Assembly (NCBI GenBank): GCA_020543525.1
Contig: JAHYIO010000006.1
Location: forward strand, 434,001 to 498,000
Reading direction: 5' to 3'
Length of the DNA: 64,000 nt
From: Coriolopsis trogii
Taxonomy: Eukaryota; Basidiomycota; Agaricomycetes; Polyporales; Polyporaceae
Positions 43,627 to 56,557 of the stretch are shown here, piece by piece (the first letter of the stretch is position 1; each line of letters opens with the position of its first letter). The notes below the pieces were generated by a model that saw only the letters and a list, made by a program, of their open reading frames with translations, did not search any database and was not told the origin of the DNA. Made by a program: the position numbers and the translations under genes.

Positions 43627-46594
43627 ATGTCCGCCCCCGTCCAGAGTCCTCCTCGCGCCCCGCCCGTCAAGTACGCGACCCCCCTCGGAACCCGCTGGCA
43701 GAAGGAGAAGGCAGCTGCAGGCTCAAATGCATTCGAGTACCCGGACGACGCCAAGTACGTCGGCCCGTGGATCATTGGAGAGTGTGTTGGGAAGGGGGCG
43801 AGTGGCCGTGTCAAGATCGCCCGACACCGCCGCACCGGCCAGCTCGCGGCTGTCAAGATCCTTCCCCTCCAGCCCTTCCTCTCGTCCCGCAAGGAGTCTA
43901 ACGCGCAGGCCAAGGCAGAGAAACAGCGGCTCGGCATCGACAGGGAGATCATCATGATGAAGCTCATGAACCACCCCAACATCATGCGCATATACGACGT
44001 CTACGAAGGCGACAAGGAACTCTATCTCATCCTGGAGTACGTCGAAGGCGGCGAACTCTTTGATTTCCTCGTCAATCGCGGTCGGCTCCCACCCAGCGAG
44101 GCGCTTGCGTACTTCAAGCAGATTGTCTACGGGCTCAACTATGCGCACACCTTTTCCATCATCCATCGTGATCTGAAGCCAGAGAACATCCTTATCCACT
44201 CCTTGAACCCGCCGCTCATCAAGATCGCTGACTGGGGGATGGCTGCGTTTGCTCCGCCAACGCTCCAGCTAGAGACGAGCTGTGGCAGTCCTCACTATGC
44301 TAGCCCTGAGATCGTCAACGGCCACAAGTACTGCGGGACTGCTACGGACATCTGGAGCTGTGGAGTCATCTTGTTCGCTCTTCTCACTGGGCGACTTCCC
44401 TTTGACGACAAGAACGTCCGCACCTTGCTGACTAAGGTCAAAGTCGGCAAGTACGACATGCCGAGCTTCGTGGACCCGCTTGCGAAGGATCTCTTGTGTC
44501 GGATGCTGGTCGTGGATGTTAACCACCGGATCTCTGTACGTCACTCGCGCTCGTGCAGAAACTCGTCGCACTGATTACCTTCATGTAGATGGCTGACATC
44601 TTGGCACATCCTTGGTTGCAAGGCGCTACTCCTGGTATCACTTACGTTCCTGCGCCTCCTGTCTCTGAACTGGCCAAACCCCTTCCTTCTGCGTTGCATA
44701 TCGACCGCGATCTTTTCGAATCGCTCTGCGTTATCTGGGGCCGTCATGCTGATATAGACGGTATTCGGGCTGATCTCTTGAGCCCGGCGGGTCAAGGCAC
44801 TCTGGCGAAGGCATTCTACTTTCTACTGCAGAAACATCGTGAGATGGCGATGGAAGAGCATGGTATTCTTATGGACATCGAGCAAGTGCTGAATACCGAA
44901 GGAAAGGTCATCACCAAGCAATACGCAGCACCCCGCTCTAAGTTCGGTCGTCACTCTCTGGACCTCACTCTCGGTGCGCCTGTCATTCCCTCTGGGCAGT
45001 ACCTTCGGTCGGAACGCCCTGCACCGCTGCCTCCTTCCCGTTCTCCGTCGCCCCAGCCACCTCAACTTACGATCAATACTTCAATGCCGACAGAGCGCGC
45101 ACCCTCTCGTCCTCATCCACCCTCGCCGGCCGGACCACGCCCGCAGAAGCCGCCCAAGCCGCCAGCCACCAGGACGTCCGTGGGACTTACGCATCCTCCG
45201 GCGTTCGTACCGAACCCAGATGTTGCTCGCGTTCGATCCCTAACTGTGGGGCCGACACAAGAACGTGCGGATATGCCGGCCCCGCTCCTCCAATCACGCC
45301 CCATGTTTCCACCCATGCAGCGGAACGCTTTCACCATCGATTCCGTTCCGATTCGCCGTGCCCCTGTCAGGGCTCACAGCTACACCAACCAGCCTTCTCA
45401 ACGCAGAGGCTCGGAACATGGCTATATACACGCCCCTGTGCCGCTTCCCGCGAACCCGCCACAGCACGCTCTTCCTATGATCCCGATGGTGACGGATGGC
45501 GAGTCGTCTCAAGGCAGTCCGATGCTTGTCACGCCTAGGATCCCGGCTGCTGAGCCAGAGCGTTCTCACCCATATGCTACCGCAGGGAATTCTCAGACTG
45601 TCTCGTGGAACGCGAGCTCGGCCAAACCTGATACTATGCTGCCTCCTCGGATCCCGAGACCTGAACATCGCCCGTCTATTGACGAACTTCGCCGCCAGAA
45701 CTGGTCTGAACCTGATTGGCGTGCTGACGGCGCATATGTCAAGCCCGTTGGTAATGAGAACAAGGAGAACAGGGTGACTGCTATCTCCCGTCCTTCTCAA
45801 CCCGCTCCTCTTGGTGACTCCGGTGGTCTGGGCTTCGGGCACTCTGTTCCTATGGCGAGAGAGATGGGCAACATGCTCTTCATTCACGAAGCCGCAAACG
45901 GTCAGCCGCATGGCAAGAAGGAGAAGAAGAGTCGACGTGAGTACTCGTTGATGATCACGTTTGGCATATGGGTGACTTACGATATGGCGACACTGCAGCC
46001 CCTCCGCTTGACTTCCACGGCGTCCCAGTCCTGCAGAAGCGCTCCACGTTCTCGGTAAACCCTCCACATCCGGGTTCTCCAACAACAGGTAGCATGTCTC
46101 CGGCCGTCGGAGAGTTCAAGGGCTGGTTCTCGAACCTGTTCCATTGGAAAGTGCAGTCCATCGTGCTGTACTCGATGCTCGATCTTGGGACGACGCGCGC
46201 GGAGACAACCCGGCTGCTCGACCACTTTGGCGTCAGCATCGCGCTCGAGGAGCGCGGTGGGTACAGCGTTCTCTTCTGTCGACTTGAGGACGTCCACGAT
46301 GCTTCGGGTATGGTACAGAAGCAAGTTCGCTTCCGTGTCGAGTTCTCGTCGTGCTCGCCATCTGCGCCACACGCTACTCCGCGCATGGGTCAGATGTCGT
46401 TCCCAGGCGCTCGAAGCAGGGTAGACGGTCTGGCGGCCGGCTACGAGACGGCGATCGGGATCGCCTTGGAGAAGGGCTCGGTGACTACGTTCAAGAACCT
46501 GTGCCAGCGTCTTCGCACGGAGTGGAAGCTCGATGCGCTCGTCTCGCCGGTGACGACGGTGACGCCAGGGATTCAGCAGCAATTCATGGTCTGA
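43627..46594 (+). CDS. Nim1/Gin4/Cdr2-type Ser/Thr protein kinase
   Basis: CAMK-group kinase of the family that links septins or cell size to mitotic entry. The start at 43627 (MSAPVQSPPRAPPVKYATP) precedes the kinase domain (about residues 40-320): GKGASGRVKIARHRRTGQ with the Gly loop, AAVKIL with the Lys, IIHRDLKPENIL with the catalytic Asp, ADWGMAAF in the place of DFG, and TSCGSPHYASPEIV with the APE equivalent. An intron at about 44536-44588 leads to MADILAHPWLQGA. A long Ser/Pro-rich linker follows, and a second intron near 45939-46000 leads to a folded C-terminus (FKGWFSNLFHWKVQ to TTFKNLCQRLRTEWKLDALV) resembling a KA1 lipid-binding domain. No truncation. Which of Gin4, Hsl1 or Cdr2 it equals is not resolved. 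Confidence 0.9.
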
Positions 46595-47679
46595 ATGACT
46601 CGAAGAGGAGAACATGATATGGGACAAGGAAAGGCCGTTGGCTTAGCACAGGCCGCCATTGTCGGATATCTGAAGGGCATATGTACTCGGCATGGACTAT
46701 ACAGTTGCAGGTGTGCGATAGTAATTCCACAGTTCGGATAGGTACGCATCACTATTTAACCACATTCTTTGGTCGGAATCACATCGTTCGAGAGCCAGGT
46801 TTCCTGGCTCCTCCGTATGAGTTGCGGATTGTGGATTCCGGTAAGCTTGAATTGCACAGACAGATACTCTAAGTGCTCGGCAATGGCGCGCGCCGGGTTT
46901 TATCTCCATCAACGCTGTTCTCTGAGCGTTGAGGCGCTGCTGGGCGCCAGGATCAACAGACTTCGAGGACCACAGATGGGAAGTTGTGTCACGGCAGAGG
47001 CTGTGTGAGTGGACTAGTATTTGAGTTCGTGCACTGGCATTGCGCATACATGTCTTAGAAGTTGTGCCCTGGTTATGCGGTGGGGGAGCGAGTCAGCGTG
47101 ACGTCCAAGAGATGGCGATCGGAGACTGCCATGACGGTATGCAGTTGCCATCGCCATAGGTGAATCATTTCACAGGACCTCGATAGGATACGCTAGCGTA
47201 GACTGCGCCTCGTATGATTCCAGACCACTCCAGGGCGCACTGCTTCAATGGGGGTGCAATAGTGACTCGAGGCAGAATCTGCAAGCTATGGCGTGGGCTG
47301 TACCTGTGGCAAACCCGTCGCAATGGCAGGTATACACGCAGGGGCTACCGCCCGGCGTTTGGTAGGCAGGCAGATAGAAGGTAGGGGATGGTATGCTTGC
47401 GGACAACCGCTACTTAGATTGAGGGAAAGCATACTACGAGACGGCGATGTGCAGTTGATACAGTATGTGTGCCATAAATAGCGACTCTAGGGATTCTAGG
47501 GGCTGTGGAGGTCGGCGGGACGTCTAGGGGATGCGGGGAGGCTACACGATACAGCTAGTAAGCGGTAACAGAGAGAGAGGTGCTCGAGAGGAGCGACAGC
47601 GAGAAAGCATGAGACGGATACACAAATACAGCGTCGGGCTATGACATAACAAGATGGGACTGACGGCAGGATCGATCGC
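46595..47679. other. intergenic region between convergent genes
   Basis: About 1.1 kb of 3' flanks. Short open frames only; no domain, RNA or repeat recognised. Confidence 0.55.
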
Positions 47680-48463
47680 TCAGTCGATGTTCGCGCCGGA
47701 GCTGAGCAGGACAGTAGCGACAAGGGCGGGCTCGAGCAGGCCGAGCTGCATCGCCTCCTGAGTCATCTCGAGCATGACCTGGTTCGGGACGCGGGCGATG
47801 CGAGCGAGGACGCGGGGCGCGGTCGAGTTGACCTTGTACATCTGAGATATGTGGACGGAGGGGCGCATCAGTGACGTGTGTTCCGTATTCTGAGCTCTGC
47901 CCCGCGCAAAGCGGGATTCCAATGAGCAGAGCACGGGACAAATGGACTACTCACGCAGATGAAGCCTTGCATCGGCGCCCAAGCGTACTGCACGCCACCA
48001 ACATCCATGACTCGCCGGCTGGGTATCAAACACGTTAGTTTCGTTCACAGCGTCTGCCCATCACCAACCACGCGGGAGAAGCTTTCTCCGTGAGCGGCTG
48101 GGAACAAAAAGAATCGAGAACTCACCTCTGGTCAGAGGCGAGCCTGAGCCAGTCGCGGACGCGCTGCTGGGCAGCTCTCCCGCGAATCTCGACCGACGCG
48201 TTCGGCTGCCACTGCACCATTGCGACGTTCCTATTCTCGTTGTCCTTAAATACGGTGCAGGCCGGGGCCGTCGGCTCCGTCACGACGCGGTAGAGGGTGC
48301 GCTGCTGGGGACCGATGATGGTCGAGTTGAGGATCGTCGTCTTGAAGTTGGTGAAGGTGAAGGTGATGCTGTCGGGGGCCGTCGACGAGGCTGAGGGGAG
48401 GGCACCAAAGATCGAGGGCGTCGCGCCGCCCTGCTGCCACTGGCCTTGACCGTAGGGGTTCAT
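47680..48463 (-). CDS. DUF6593-family protein (copy A)
   Basis: Small cytosolic protein of a basidiomycete family without known function; its fold is thought to be beta-rich. The start at 48463 opens MNPYGQGQWQQGGATPS. The DUF6593 core reads TTILNSTIIGPQQRTLYRVV, then MVQWQPNASVEIRG and VRDWLRLASDQR up to a gtgagt donor. Downstream exons read RRVMDVGGVQYAWAPMQGF and then YKVNSTAPRVLARI to VLLSSGANID. The gene at the right edge of the window is a close paralogue in the opposite orientation, with the same start, core and splice position. A palindromic TATA element lies about 100 nt upstream. Confidence 0.85.
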
Positions 48464-48565
48464 TGTCTGGGTGAGTGGGGAGTCGGATGGGTTTGTGTGT
48501 AGGTGAGGGACGTGAGTGTAGAGCTGAAGATGCTTGTATGCTGCTGATAACTGCAGAACATACTC

Positions 48566-48585
48566 CTCTCGTATATATACGAGAG
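48566..48585 (-). promoter_or_regulatory. 20-bp perfect palindrome around a TATA core
   Basis: The sequence CTCTCGTATA followed by its exact reverse complement, with TATATA in the centre, about 105 nt upstream of the DUF6593 copy A start. It can serve as a TATA box, and its dyad symmetry could also bind a dimeric regulator. Confidence 0.5.
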
Positions 48586-50509
48586 AGGAGGATGGGTCAT
48601 GAACAGTCAGAGGGAGGCGGGAGTATCTCTGTTGGAAATTCCGCGGAGATCAACATCACTGTTGTCCAGTTCTGCAGACGCAAAGCAAGAATGGCAAGTC
48701 AAAATTGGTGGTGTAAGTCAAGCGAGCAGAGAAAGCCAGAATTGACTGAGTGAACTTTGACGACGGACATCTCGGGATTGTTTCAGCCTGGGCACGGCGG
48801 GAGTAGCAAAGATTCGGCCGCGCGCACCTTTGACCATGCAAGCTGTGTAAGCAGTTCTGTATATGTTGTCACCAGATTGAGGATTAGGCATTGACTTTTC
48901 CCAGAGCTTAGGCTTTCATATTCTAACCCGGCCGATTGCTTCGGATGAGTTGGTGGACCCTGACCCTCACAAGTTCAGGACGCTAAAGGTACAGGTGACT
49001 CTTTGTATTTTGTGTTTGAAATATACGGCGATGTACTTCGCCGAACATGACTAGTATGCTGGCATGTTTGTCAGAGAGGTTCAAAGCACAGGAGAGTCAG
49101 CAGTCGATGCGAAGTGAACATACCGAATAAGGTGACTCCACGTGGGCGATCTGAGATCGGCTAACACCGGGTCGCGTGGATGTCGCGTGGGCGTCGCGTG
49201 TCGAATCTCGATCTATGACAACATTCTCGCGTGGTCCCGACTTTCTCATGCAATACGCCATGCGAGCATGCACTCACCGATCTCAGGTCAGGGTTGCACA
49301 GAGTGGATAAGAATGTAAGTAACGGCCAAAGCGTACCAGTTCTTTTCTCAAAAGTGCGCACCCGGACTCTTTTGATAACTATATCTTCGTGCCCTTCTAT
49401 CCAGGAATCTGCGGCCAAGCCTCGAGGATCTTCCCGCAGTCATGTTGAGTATGCTATTACTTTCTCGTCTGGATTGAAGGCTATGCCATAGTTCCGTCCG
49501 GTCAGGATACACGATCGATTTGTTCTTCGCATCACCGGGGAAGGGAAGGCCAAAGATGGCGGTCTTGATTTTAAGTCTATCCCTGAAGGCCATGCAAGGA
49601 CACCAAGTAGGGACATTCAATCGGAGGAGATACTGGGATCGAGTCACTCAACGGTCAAGTACGTCAGCTCCAGTATCTCCGCCGTTGAGTAAAGCACACG
49701 TATGGACGTACGTGGAGCTGAGCAGATTGGATCCGGCCCAGTTGACAAGAAAAGCAAGGTGTAGCTCCGATGCGTACCCTAGGTTTCGATGTGGTGGAGG
49801 AGAGGACGAGCGTACCGAGGGCGCCCTGATAGGCTCTGAAAGGCTGTGAGCACCGCGAGTCTACGAGCGATGATCCGCCACTGAGTAGAAGAGAGAGCCG
49901 TGAGAGCCTAGAGCTGGAGACCTGTCAGTAGGCGAGAAGTATCATAAGCTGGGATACTACATGGCGGTCAGTCCCCGGGAAGATGGCCGAAATATGATGC
50001 CGGTACCGACCCAGAGCGGGAAGCAACGATAGCCCCTATCAGAATATCGGAGTCAGCATGAAACTTGGATACCATTGTGTGGAGACAGAGTCATGTAATT
50101 TTCGAATGGTGAAGACCAAACGTGCCTCGAGGCATGATCCCAAGTACTTACCACACGGGCGCGATCGTCTTGGCCTTCGACTTGTGTGATTTACGCTCTT
50201 GCTAAATTTCATGCGATATGCGTCGTGCACTACCAGCAAGCATTTGACGATAGTAGGAGAAAGCACATTGAGGTGCATGTGCGTCACAACAAAGTCCAGT
50301 CCGTGACTACTGTCGAGATGGAGGCAAGAAGCAAAGAAATTCGGCAAATGCCGTCGTTTGTCAGAAACATTACCTAAGCCTACAGCCCCGCCACACAAAC
50401 GGGCGGCTATTTCCCACTTACGCTTGCTTCGGTGTCTGCACTGCGCCGTGTGTCAAAGTCCGCTAATCCTCCTATCCACAGCGGCTGTTTCCACATCCAT
50501 CACAACAGG
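48586..50509. other. long gene-poor region with a possible decayed gene
   Basis: No intact gene. On the minus strand at about 49340-49560 the frame reads YGIAFNPDEKVIAYS, then an in-frame stop, then RGLAADSWIEGHEDIVIKR. This looks like a real protein segment with one interruption, but the family is not recognised. A short tandem repeat lies at 49171-49203. Confidence 0.4.
49171..49203 (+). repeat. three tandem 11-bp units
   Basis: Three successive units of the form GTCGCGTGGNN, the last slightly diverged. Confidence 0.7.
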
Positions 50510-52483
50510 ATGAGTTTCAACAAGCTCAACGTGGAAGGTGTCATGCTCTTCGAGCAACCCTTCGCGCGGGTACATATCTACCGGACGCTTCCACGAAGTG
50601 TGTGGCACCCTACTCACGCGGCCACGAGCGCAGGTACCATACGAGAACTACCGCAAGGTGTTCCGCACATCTCAAAAGAACATTGAGAAGGAGATGGGCG
50701 CCGTGCAGAACACAGCTCACGAGCTCGCCAAACGAGGCCCATCCGAGGCCGATGCTGACGCAACAGTCAACGCCATAGACGGCATGATCGCTCGCGTCGA
50801 AGGTCTGAAGCGCAAGGTGTGTCCTCACATTCTACCGAGCTATCTGATACTCCCGTGAAGGACGACCACACCGCTGACGATGCGACCTCCATACACCCGT
50901 GTTCTACTCTGCCGTACGCACAGCTATCAGAAATGCAGGAATCCGCGGGCACACCAACCCTGAACGTGATCCGCGAGAGACTCCAGCATCTGGCCACGGT
51001 TGAGAACATCGAGTCTTCGAATGCACCCGAGTTCACCCGCTGGGCAGACACCCGTCTTGACAGGTGGCTCGTCGATTGGTCATTGCGCAACGGCAAGGAG
51101 AAGACGGCGCAGATGATCGCTGCGCAGAAAGGGATTGAGGTGCCGACCATCCTTCATCTCTTTCGCTCCGGTCTACACATGGCTGACATGCTTCGCTTCC
51201 TTTCGTGGTCTCAGAAACTGGTGGATATTGACCTTTTTTCGGACATCCGACGGATAGAAGACGCTCTGAACAGGAAGAGCTGTACAGAAGCTCTCGCGTG
51301 GTGCAGCGAGAACAAGGCTGCATTACGTAAACTGAAGGTGAGCGAATCGACAGTCATACGAGATGCCTCCGCCACTGACCTCTTGACAGAACACGCTAGA
51401 GTTTGATCTCCGACTACAGGAGTATATCGAGCTTGCACGAGCAAGAAAGAACGTCGAAGCCATTGCCTATTCCAAGAAGTACCTGCTGTCGTGGAACGAT
51501 ACACACTCTGCTCAGATCGTGCAAGCGACAGCGTTGCTGTGCTTTCCTCCTACCACGTCATGCGGACCGTACAAAGTGAGTTGGCTGCTCAGCATGTCTT
51601 GCTCGGTTGTGTCTATGCTTGCCTGTCATTGGGATGTGTTGCATGTGAGCGGCGGCGTTAGACCGCTCCGAACGCCCCGCCCCGTATTGAACTTACGCTC
51701 GTCCTGCTTTCGACGGCCTTTGGATTCCCGAAAGGCGAAGCTCAGCCGACATTCTGTACTCAGTGAAGTCGGCGTTCGCCTGCGCATTTGGGACGGTCAG
51801 TAGCCTCACAGACGCGCATTGTGGCTGTTTCACCATTCACCACAACGGCACGCCTACTTTGATTGTCGCAGCCTGCCACGTTTGCGCCTATCCCCATATG
51901 TACTCGTCTGCCTTTCAGCACGGCCACTGACCAACGTTACCCTCCCAGCGTCTATACGACCCTTCCCGATGGACGTCACTCATCCAGTCCTTCCGCCTCG
52001 CCATCTACCACCTCAGTACCCTCCCGACCGAGCCGCTCCTGCACCTCGCCATGTACGCCGGGCTGGCGTCCCTGAAGCTACCCGCATGCTACTCGCACGA
52101 GGCGCGGAACGTCGACTGCCCGACTTGCAACCACGAGCTGGGCCAGCTCGCGAAGGAGGTCCCCTTCAGCCACCACGTGAACTCGACGATCGTGTGCAGG
52201 ATCACGGGCAGGATCATGGACGCGGACAACATGCCGCTCGCGTTCCCGAGCGGACAGGTCTACTCGAAGGAGGTAAGTCGCTCGTGTAGACGTTGACGGC
52301 GCTGGGGTGGTGTGGGTTCGCCGCGTGGGGGACGTGAGGTCGGATGGTGGCTGATCGCTCTTGCTTTGCCCCTTCTAGGCGCTGGAAGAGATGGCGGCGA
52401 GGAACGACGGCTGGGTGACCGACCCGCGCAATCCGGACGAGCGCTGTCAATTCTCGAGCCTGCGCAAAGTCTTCATCTCGTGA
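50510..52483 (+). CDS. FYV10: GID/CTLH E3 ligase subunit FYV10 (GID9, MAEA homologue)
   Basis: RING-bearing core subunit of the GID/CTLH ubiquitin ligase that degrades gluconeogenic enzymes in yeast. The start at 50510 gives MSFNKLNVEGVMLFEQPFAR, joined to VPYENYRKVFRTSQKNIEKE. A LisH region reads FTRWADTRLDRWLVDWSLRN. The CTLH/CRA part includes SCTEALAWCSENKAALRKLK and LRLQEYIELARARKNVEAIA. After a long 373-nt intron (51576-51948) comes RLYDPSRWTSLIQSFRLAIY. The C-terminal degenerate RING reads VDCPTCNHELGQL, VNSTIVCRITGRIMD and AFPSGQVYSKEALEEM, ending at FIS. Intact. No other GID subunit is in the window. Confidence 0.93.
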
Positions 52484-54250
52484 TCTCCACAGGGTCGGAT
52501 CGCTCATGACGGATACATGTATGTACTACTATTCTGTATGACTACTACCGTTTCATCTCCCAGGACGACCGCTGGGACCATGTGGTGGTGTTCACATTGT
52601 TACACACCCCAAGAGTGAGGTCGCTTCGTCGGCGCGCGGTTTGAACCTCGGGCTGTCGGTTGCAAGCCAGGACTTTGGAAAGGCACCATTGAGTTACCGA
52701 GCGGTCGGACCTCCGAGGTCCGGGAAACATGCCCTGGCAGCGCACACTCACGATCACATGAAATACGGTAGGGTGCTCCGTTGCGTTCTGACCGCAGTCG
52801 GTCTGCGCAAAGAAATCGAAGTCAAATACTCAGCGGGCAGGCAGGCACGCCCAAGTGTGAGTGTTGGGGCCGGTATGTAAGAGTAATGCCGGAGTGTGCA
52901 TCACTTCAATGAAACAGGTCCGTGGTGATCCTGGACACGCTCGGGCGGTATGGCGGTATGACGATAGCCTGGGATTAGTGAGCCTTACGACCACAGCGCT
53001 GTGCTGTCATCGGCAGCAGGCCGACTAAGGCTACTTAGTACTGTGAGATTCACATCATTCCTCCTCTGGACTCTCATAGCAAAGCAAAGCACCAAAATGT
53101 GATAGGGTGAACAAGCTTCTCAAGTCTCATCGCATGCACAGCCTTCCCGCCCGCCGGCGGTTCGTACCTATCTAGCAAAAACCCTGGTGCGTCCCTGAAG
53201 CGTCTATAGGTTTTGACAATATTGACGAAGACCCGCCCAGATATTATGACGCCCCGGCAGCATCTGATCGTGCTTCCCGCCTTCTGCGCCTGCAGATGCT
53301 CGCAGTGTTGGTCTGCCAATGCCACTTTCAAATCCAAGGAGTCGCGTGTTGCCGTACAGGTGTGTTTGATTTCTATCTGGTGCTCGCCGGTGCAGTTTTG
53401 AGCCGGTGAAACTTGAACCTCTGTGTAGTGGTTGCCACTGCCAGTGGTATGGATCAAGCCACCAGGATACGATGAGTAGCCCTGCTCGACCCGTGCAAGT
53501 GATTCACTGATATTGCTACTACATAGCTGGCGTTTGGGGATTGCCACCGGCGTCCGTGTGCCCGCCCCATGCCGTCAGGACTACCGCAACTTTCACAGAG
53601 CGCGCAGTGGCTGTTACGAGAGAACGAGCGGTTGTGTAGAGTCCAGGCGGCACTGGCTAGATCCTTGCTGGCTCCCCTCTCCCCATATCAGAGCTGCCCG
53701 TAATTTGCTACGAGCGTAGAAAATGCAGGCCGCGGGCCTTCCGAGAGGTTGAAAACACATCTGGATGAACGGAGAGCCGTGGACAAGACGATCGTAGACC
53801 GATCTGAGGGGGACCTTATCTACGCGAGAGAGGCACGTGGTTCAATTCGGCCATATTCAGTTCATCAGACGCCCGACTTGCGTTCACCCAACGTCCACGC
53901 GACGCTCTGCTTTGGCTTTTGGCAAGTCTCATGTTGTTTTCTACCTCTCAGCCTCTGAGTCGCTAATGGATAGTATGGCTAGTGATTGGGAACAGACCTC
54001 AATCTATCCCACTGCACGGATGCTACTGGCAGTCTCGAGTCAACGGGAGTCCACAAGCTTATCATCGCGTACTTATCGGCCGTCTGGGCACCAATGACAG
54101 CCAAGGGATATCGCCTGCGGCTAGCCCCACCAGGGGCGTCGTTATCTCCTACATGCGGCTACTTATAGCAAAAATGCGGGGTAATGGCATCCTCGACCCT
54201 TCGTTCCTTCCGAGTCCGCGTCCCCACCCTCACGGTCCCCGAGCTCAACG
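52484..54250. other. intergenic region
   Basis: About 1.8 kb. A 157-codon minus-strand frame at 53074-53547 is open but has no family signature; not called. No repeat or RNA gene was seen. Confidence 0.5.
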
Positions 54251-56557
54251 ATGGGAATCGTCAAGAAGTTGCAGGTCAGCCGTGTCGAAGGCTTGACTTA
54301 TTCCGAGTCATTCTTGCAGGTGAGGCGCGCCCTTGTTTCCTTTTCTTGGTCGCACGGCCGCTGACTCGGAGTCAGAATGAGGATCTCTTGCCTGTTCCGG
54401 AGGAGAAGAGAACCTGGGGTTACTGGAACTTCATCGCATTGTACGTCATACTAGATATACCCCCCTTCGACATACTCTGAAATTCACGGTCGTTGGCAGC
54501 TGGATAGCGGACAGCTTCAACATCAACACGTACGCGCTCTTCCCCAGACTACGTGCTGCCGCTGCGGTTCGCTGACAGCTCGGTTTCGCTGCAGATGGAT
54601 GATCGTTTCCTCGATGATCCAGCTTGGCCTTTCCTGGTGGCAAGCGTGGCTTTGTGTGTGGATAGGATACGGTGTCGTCGCGCCGTTCATTGTCGCGAAC
54701 GCGCGGCCAGGTGCGATCTTCCATGTCACGTTCCCCGTCGTCGCGCGCACAAGCTTCGGGGTCTGGGGCAGTCTCTGGTGTGTCTTCAATCGGGGCGCCA
54801 TGGCGTGGTGAGTCATGTGCATTCGAACCTTCATGGTAATATGTGGCTAACGAGCGTCGTGCTGTGCAGTATTTGGTACGGCGTGCAAGCGAGTATCGGA
54901 GGCTCGTGTGTGCTTGTCATGCTGAGAGCAATGTGGCCGTCTACAAACAATATCCGTACGTTGTGTCCGTTCCTCTCATGCCTCCGTACTGATGCGTCGA
55001 GCAGCGAACGGGCTTCCCGCCTCTTCCGGGACGACGACCCGCGACTTCATGTGCTTTTTCCTATTCTGGCTCATCTCGCTTCCCGCCATCTGGTTCCCTA
55101 TACACAAGATGTAAGAGGGTTGTCTCGAGGAGTACGGCGTGCATGAGTTGACCTGGGTGTCCAGCCGCCACCTGTTCACCGTCAAAGCGATCGTCGTACC
55201 TATTGCCGGCATCACGTTCTTCATCTGGTGCATTGTCAAGGCGCATGGTGTCGGCCCCATTGTCCGCCAGCCAGGCACGCTCCACGGCTCCGCACTAGGT
55301 TGGGGCATGGTGTCCAGCATCATGTCTTGCATCAGCAACATGGCAACCCTCGTCACGTACGTCCGCACTGTGTCTTCGACTCTCGATATGAGACTGGTGC
55401 TAACGCTGGTTTGGTCGATTCGCGTAGAAACGCTCCCGACTTTGCGTCTCGCGCGCGCACTCCGGGTGCTGCAGGACTCCCTCAGCTCATTTCCGTTCCG
55501 ATCGGCTTTTCCATCGTCAGTTTCTTCGGGGTGATCGTCAGTTCGTCCTCGCAGGCCATCTACGGGGAGGCGGTCTGGTCACCGATTGACTTATTGGGCA
55601 AGTTCCTGGACGGGAACCCGAGTCATGCCACTCGCTTTGGCGTCTGGTTTATCGCGGCGTCGTTCATCATCGCTCAGGTCGGTAGTCTCTGGCGTACAGC
55701 GTGACCATGTGTACTGAATATTAGTCGTTGACAGCTCGGTACGAACATCTCGGCGAACTCTATCAGCGCCGGCTGTGACTTGACTGCACTTCTGCCACGA
55801 TTCATCGTGAGTTCGATTGTCTCGGTAATTTGCTTGTGTTGCTCATGTGTGATCGTAGAACATCCGCCGCGGAGGTTACATTGCTGCCATTGTCGGCCTC
55901 TGCATGCTGCCGTGGAACCTGCTGAAGAGCAGCAACAGCTTCGCGTCGTACCTCTCTGCGTACTCGGTCTTCCTCAGTTCAATTGCCGGAGTGATGGTGC
56001 GCTCTTCGTCTCGACCACAGAATTGATCCACGATACTCAACTCACAACAGATCACGGACTACTACGTTATCCACAAAGGGCACTATAACGTCAAGGACCT
56101 CTACAGCGCCCGCAAGGACGGTTGGTACTTCTACACCTATGGTGTCAACTTCCGGTACGCTCTTCCCCATACCCACCGTCCCTACACCATCAACTTATCA
56201 TCCCCAAACCATTGCAGCGCATACGCAGCCTACATCGCCGGCATCCTCATCAACGTCGTCGGCTTTGCGGGCGCAACGGGCCGCACCGTCCCGCTCGCCG
56301 CGACGCGCATCTACGAGATGTCGTTCTTCACGGGCTTCGGCGTCTCCGCGCTCATCTACTACAGCCTCAACGTCCTCTTCCCCGTCCGCGGCTCGACAGA
56401 GTGCGACAGGTTTGAGGAGGTGGACGTGTCTTGCGCTCTGTACGCGGACGCGGACGAGTCGGAGATGCGGAGGCAGAAGGAGGAGGAGATGGACCGGGAT
56501 TTGGACAAGAAGAGCGTCGTTAGTGAGGGTGTGAGGAGCGTGAGGTCGAACGCATGA
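54251..56557 (+). CDS. NCS1-family uracil-type permease (copy A)
   Basis: Plasma-membrane nucleobase transporter of the fungal Fur branch of the NCS1 family; uracil is the likely substrate class, though allantoin or uridine are possible. The start at 54251 ([15 protein letters not shown]) is preferred over 54187 because the paralogue begins the same way. Membrane helices rebuilt across about ten introns include [71 protein letters not shown], and [20 protein letters not shown]. Near the end [14 protein letters not shown] is present as expected. The C-terminus is acidic and Ser-rich, ending at VRSNA. It appears fully intact. A paralogue lies 2.9 kb downstream in the same direction. Confidence 0.9.

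Noticed and set aside
45977..46627. 216-codon minus-strand open frame opposite the kinase C-terminus
   Set aside because: Antisense shadow of the KA1-like exon.
53074..53547. 157-codon minus-strand open frame
   Set aside because: It looks superficially protein-like, but no motif, signal peptide or splice context supports it.
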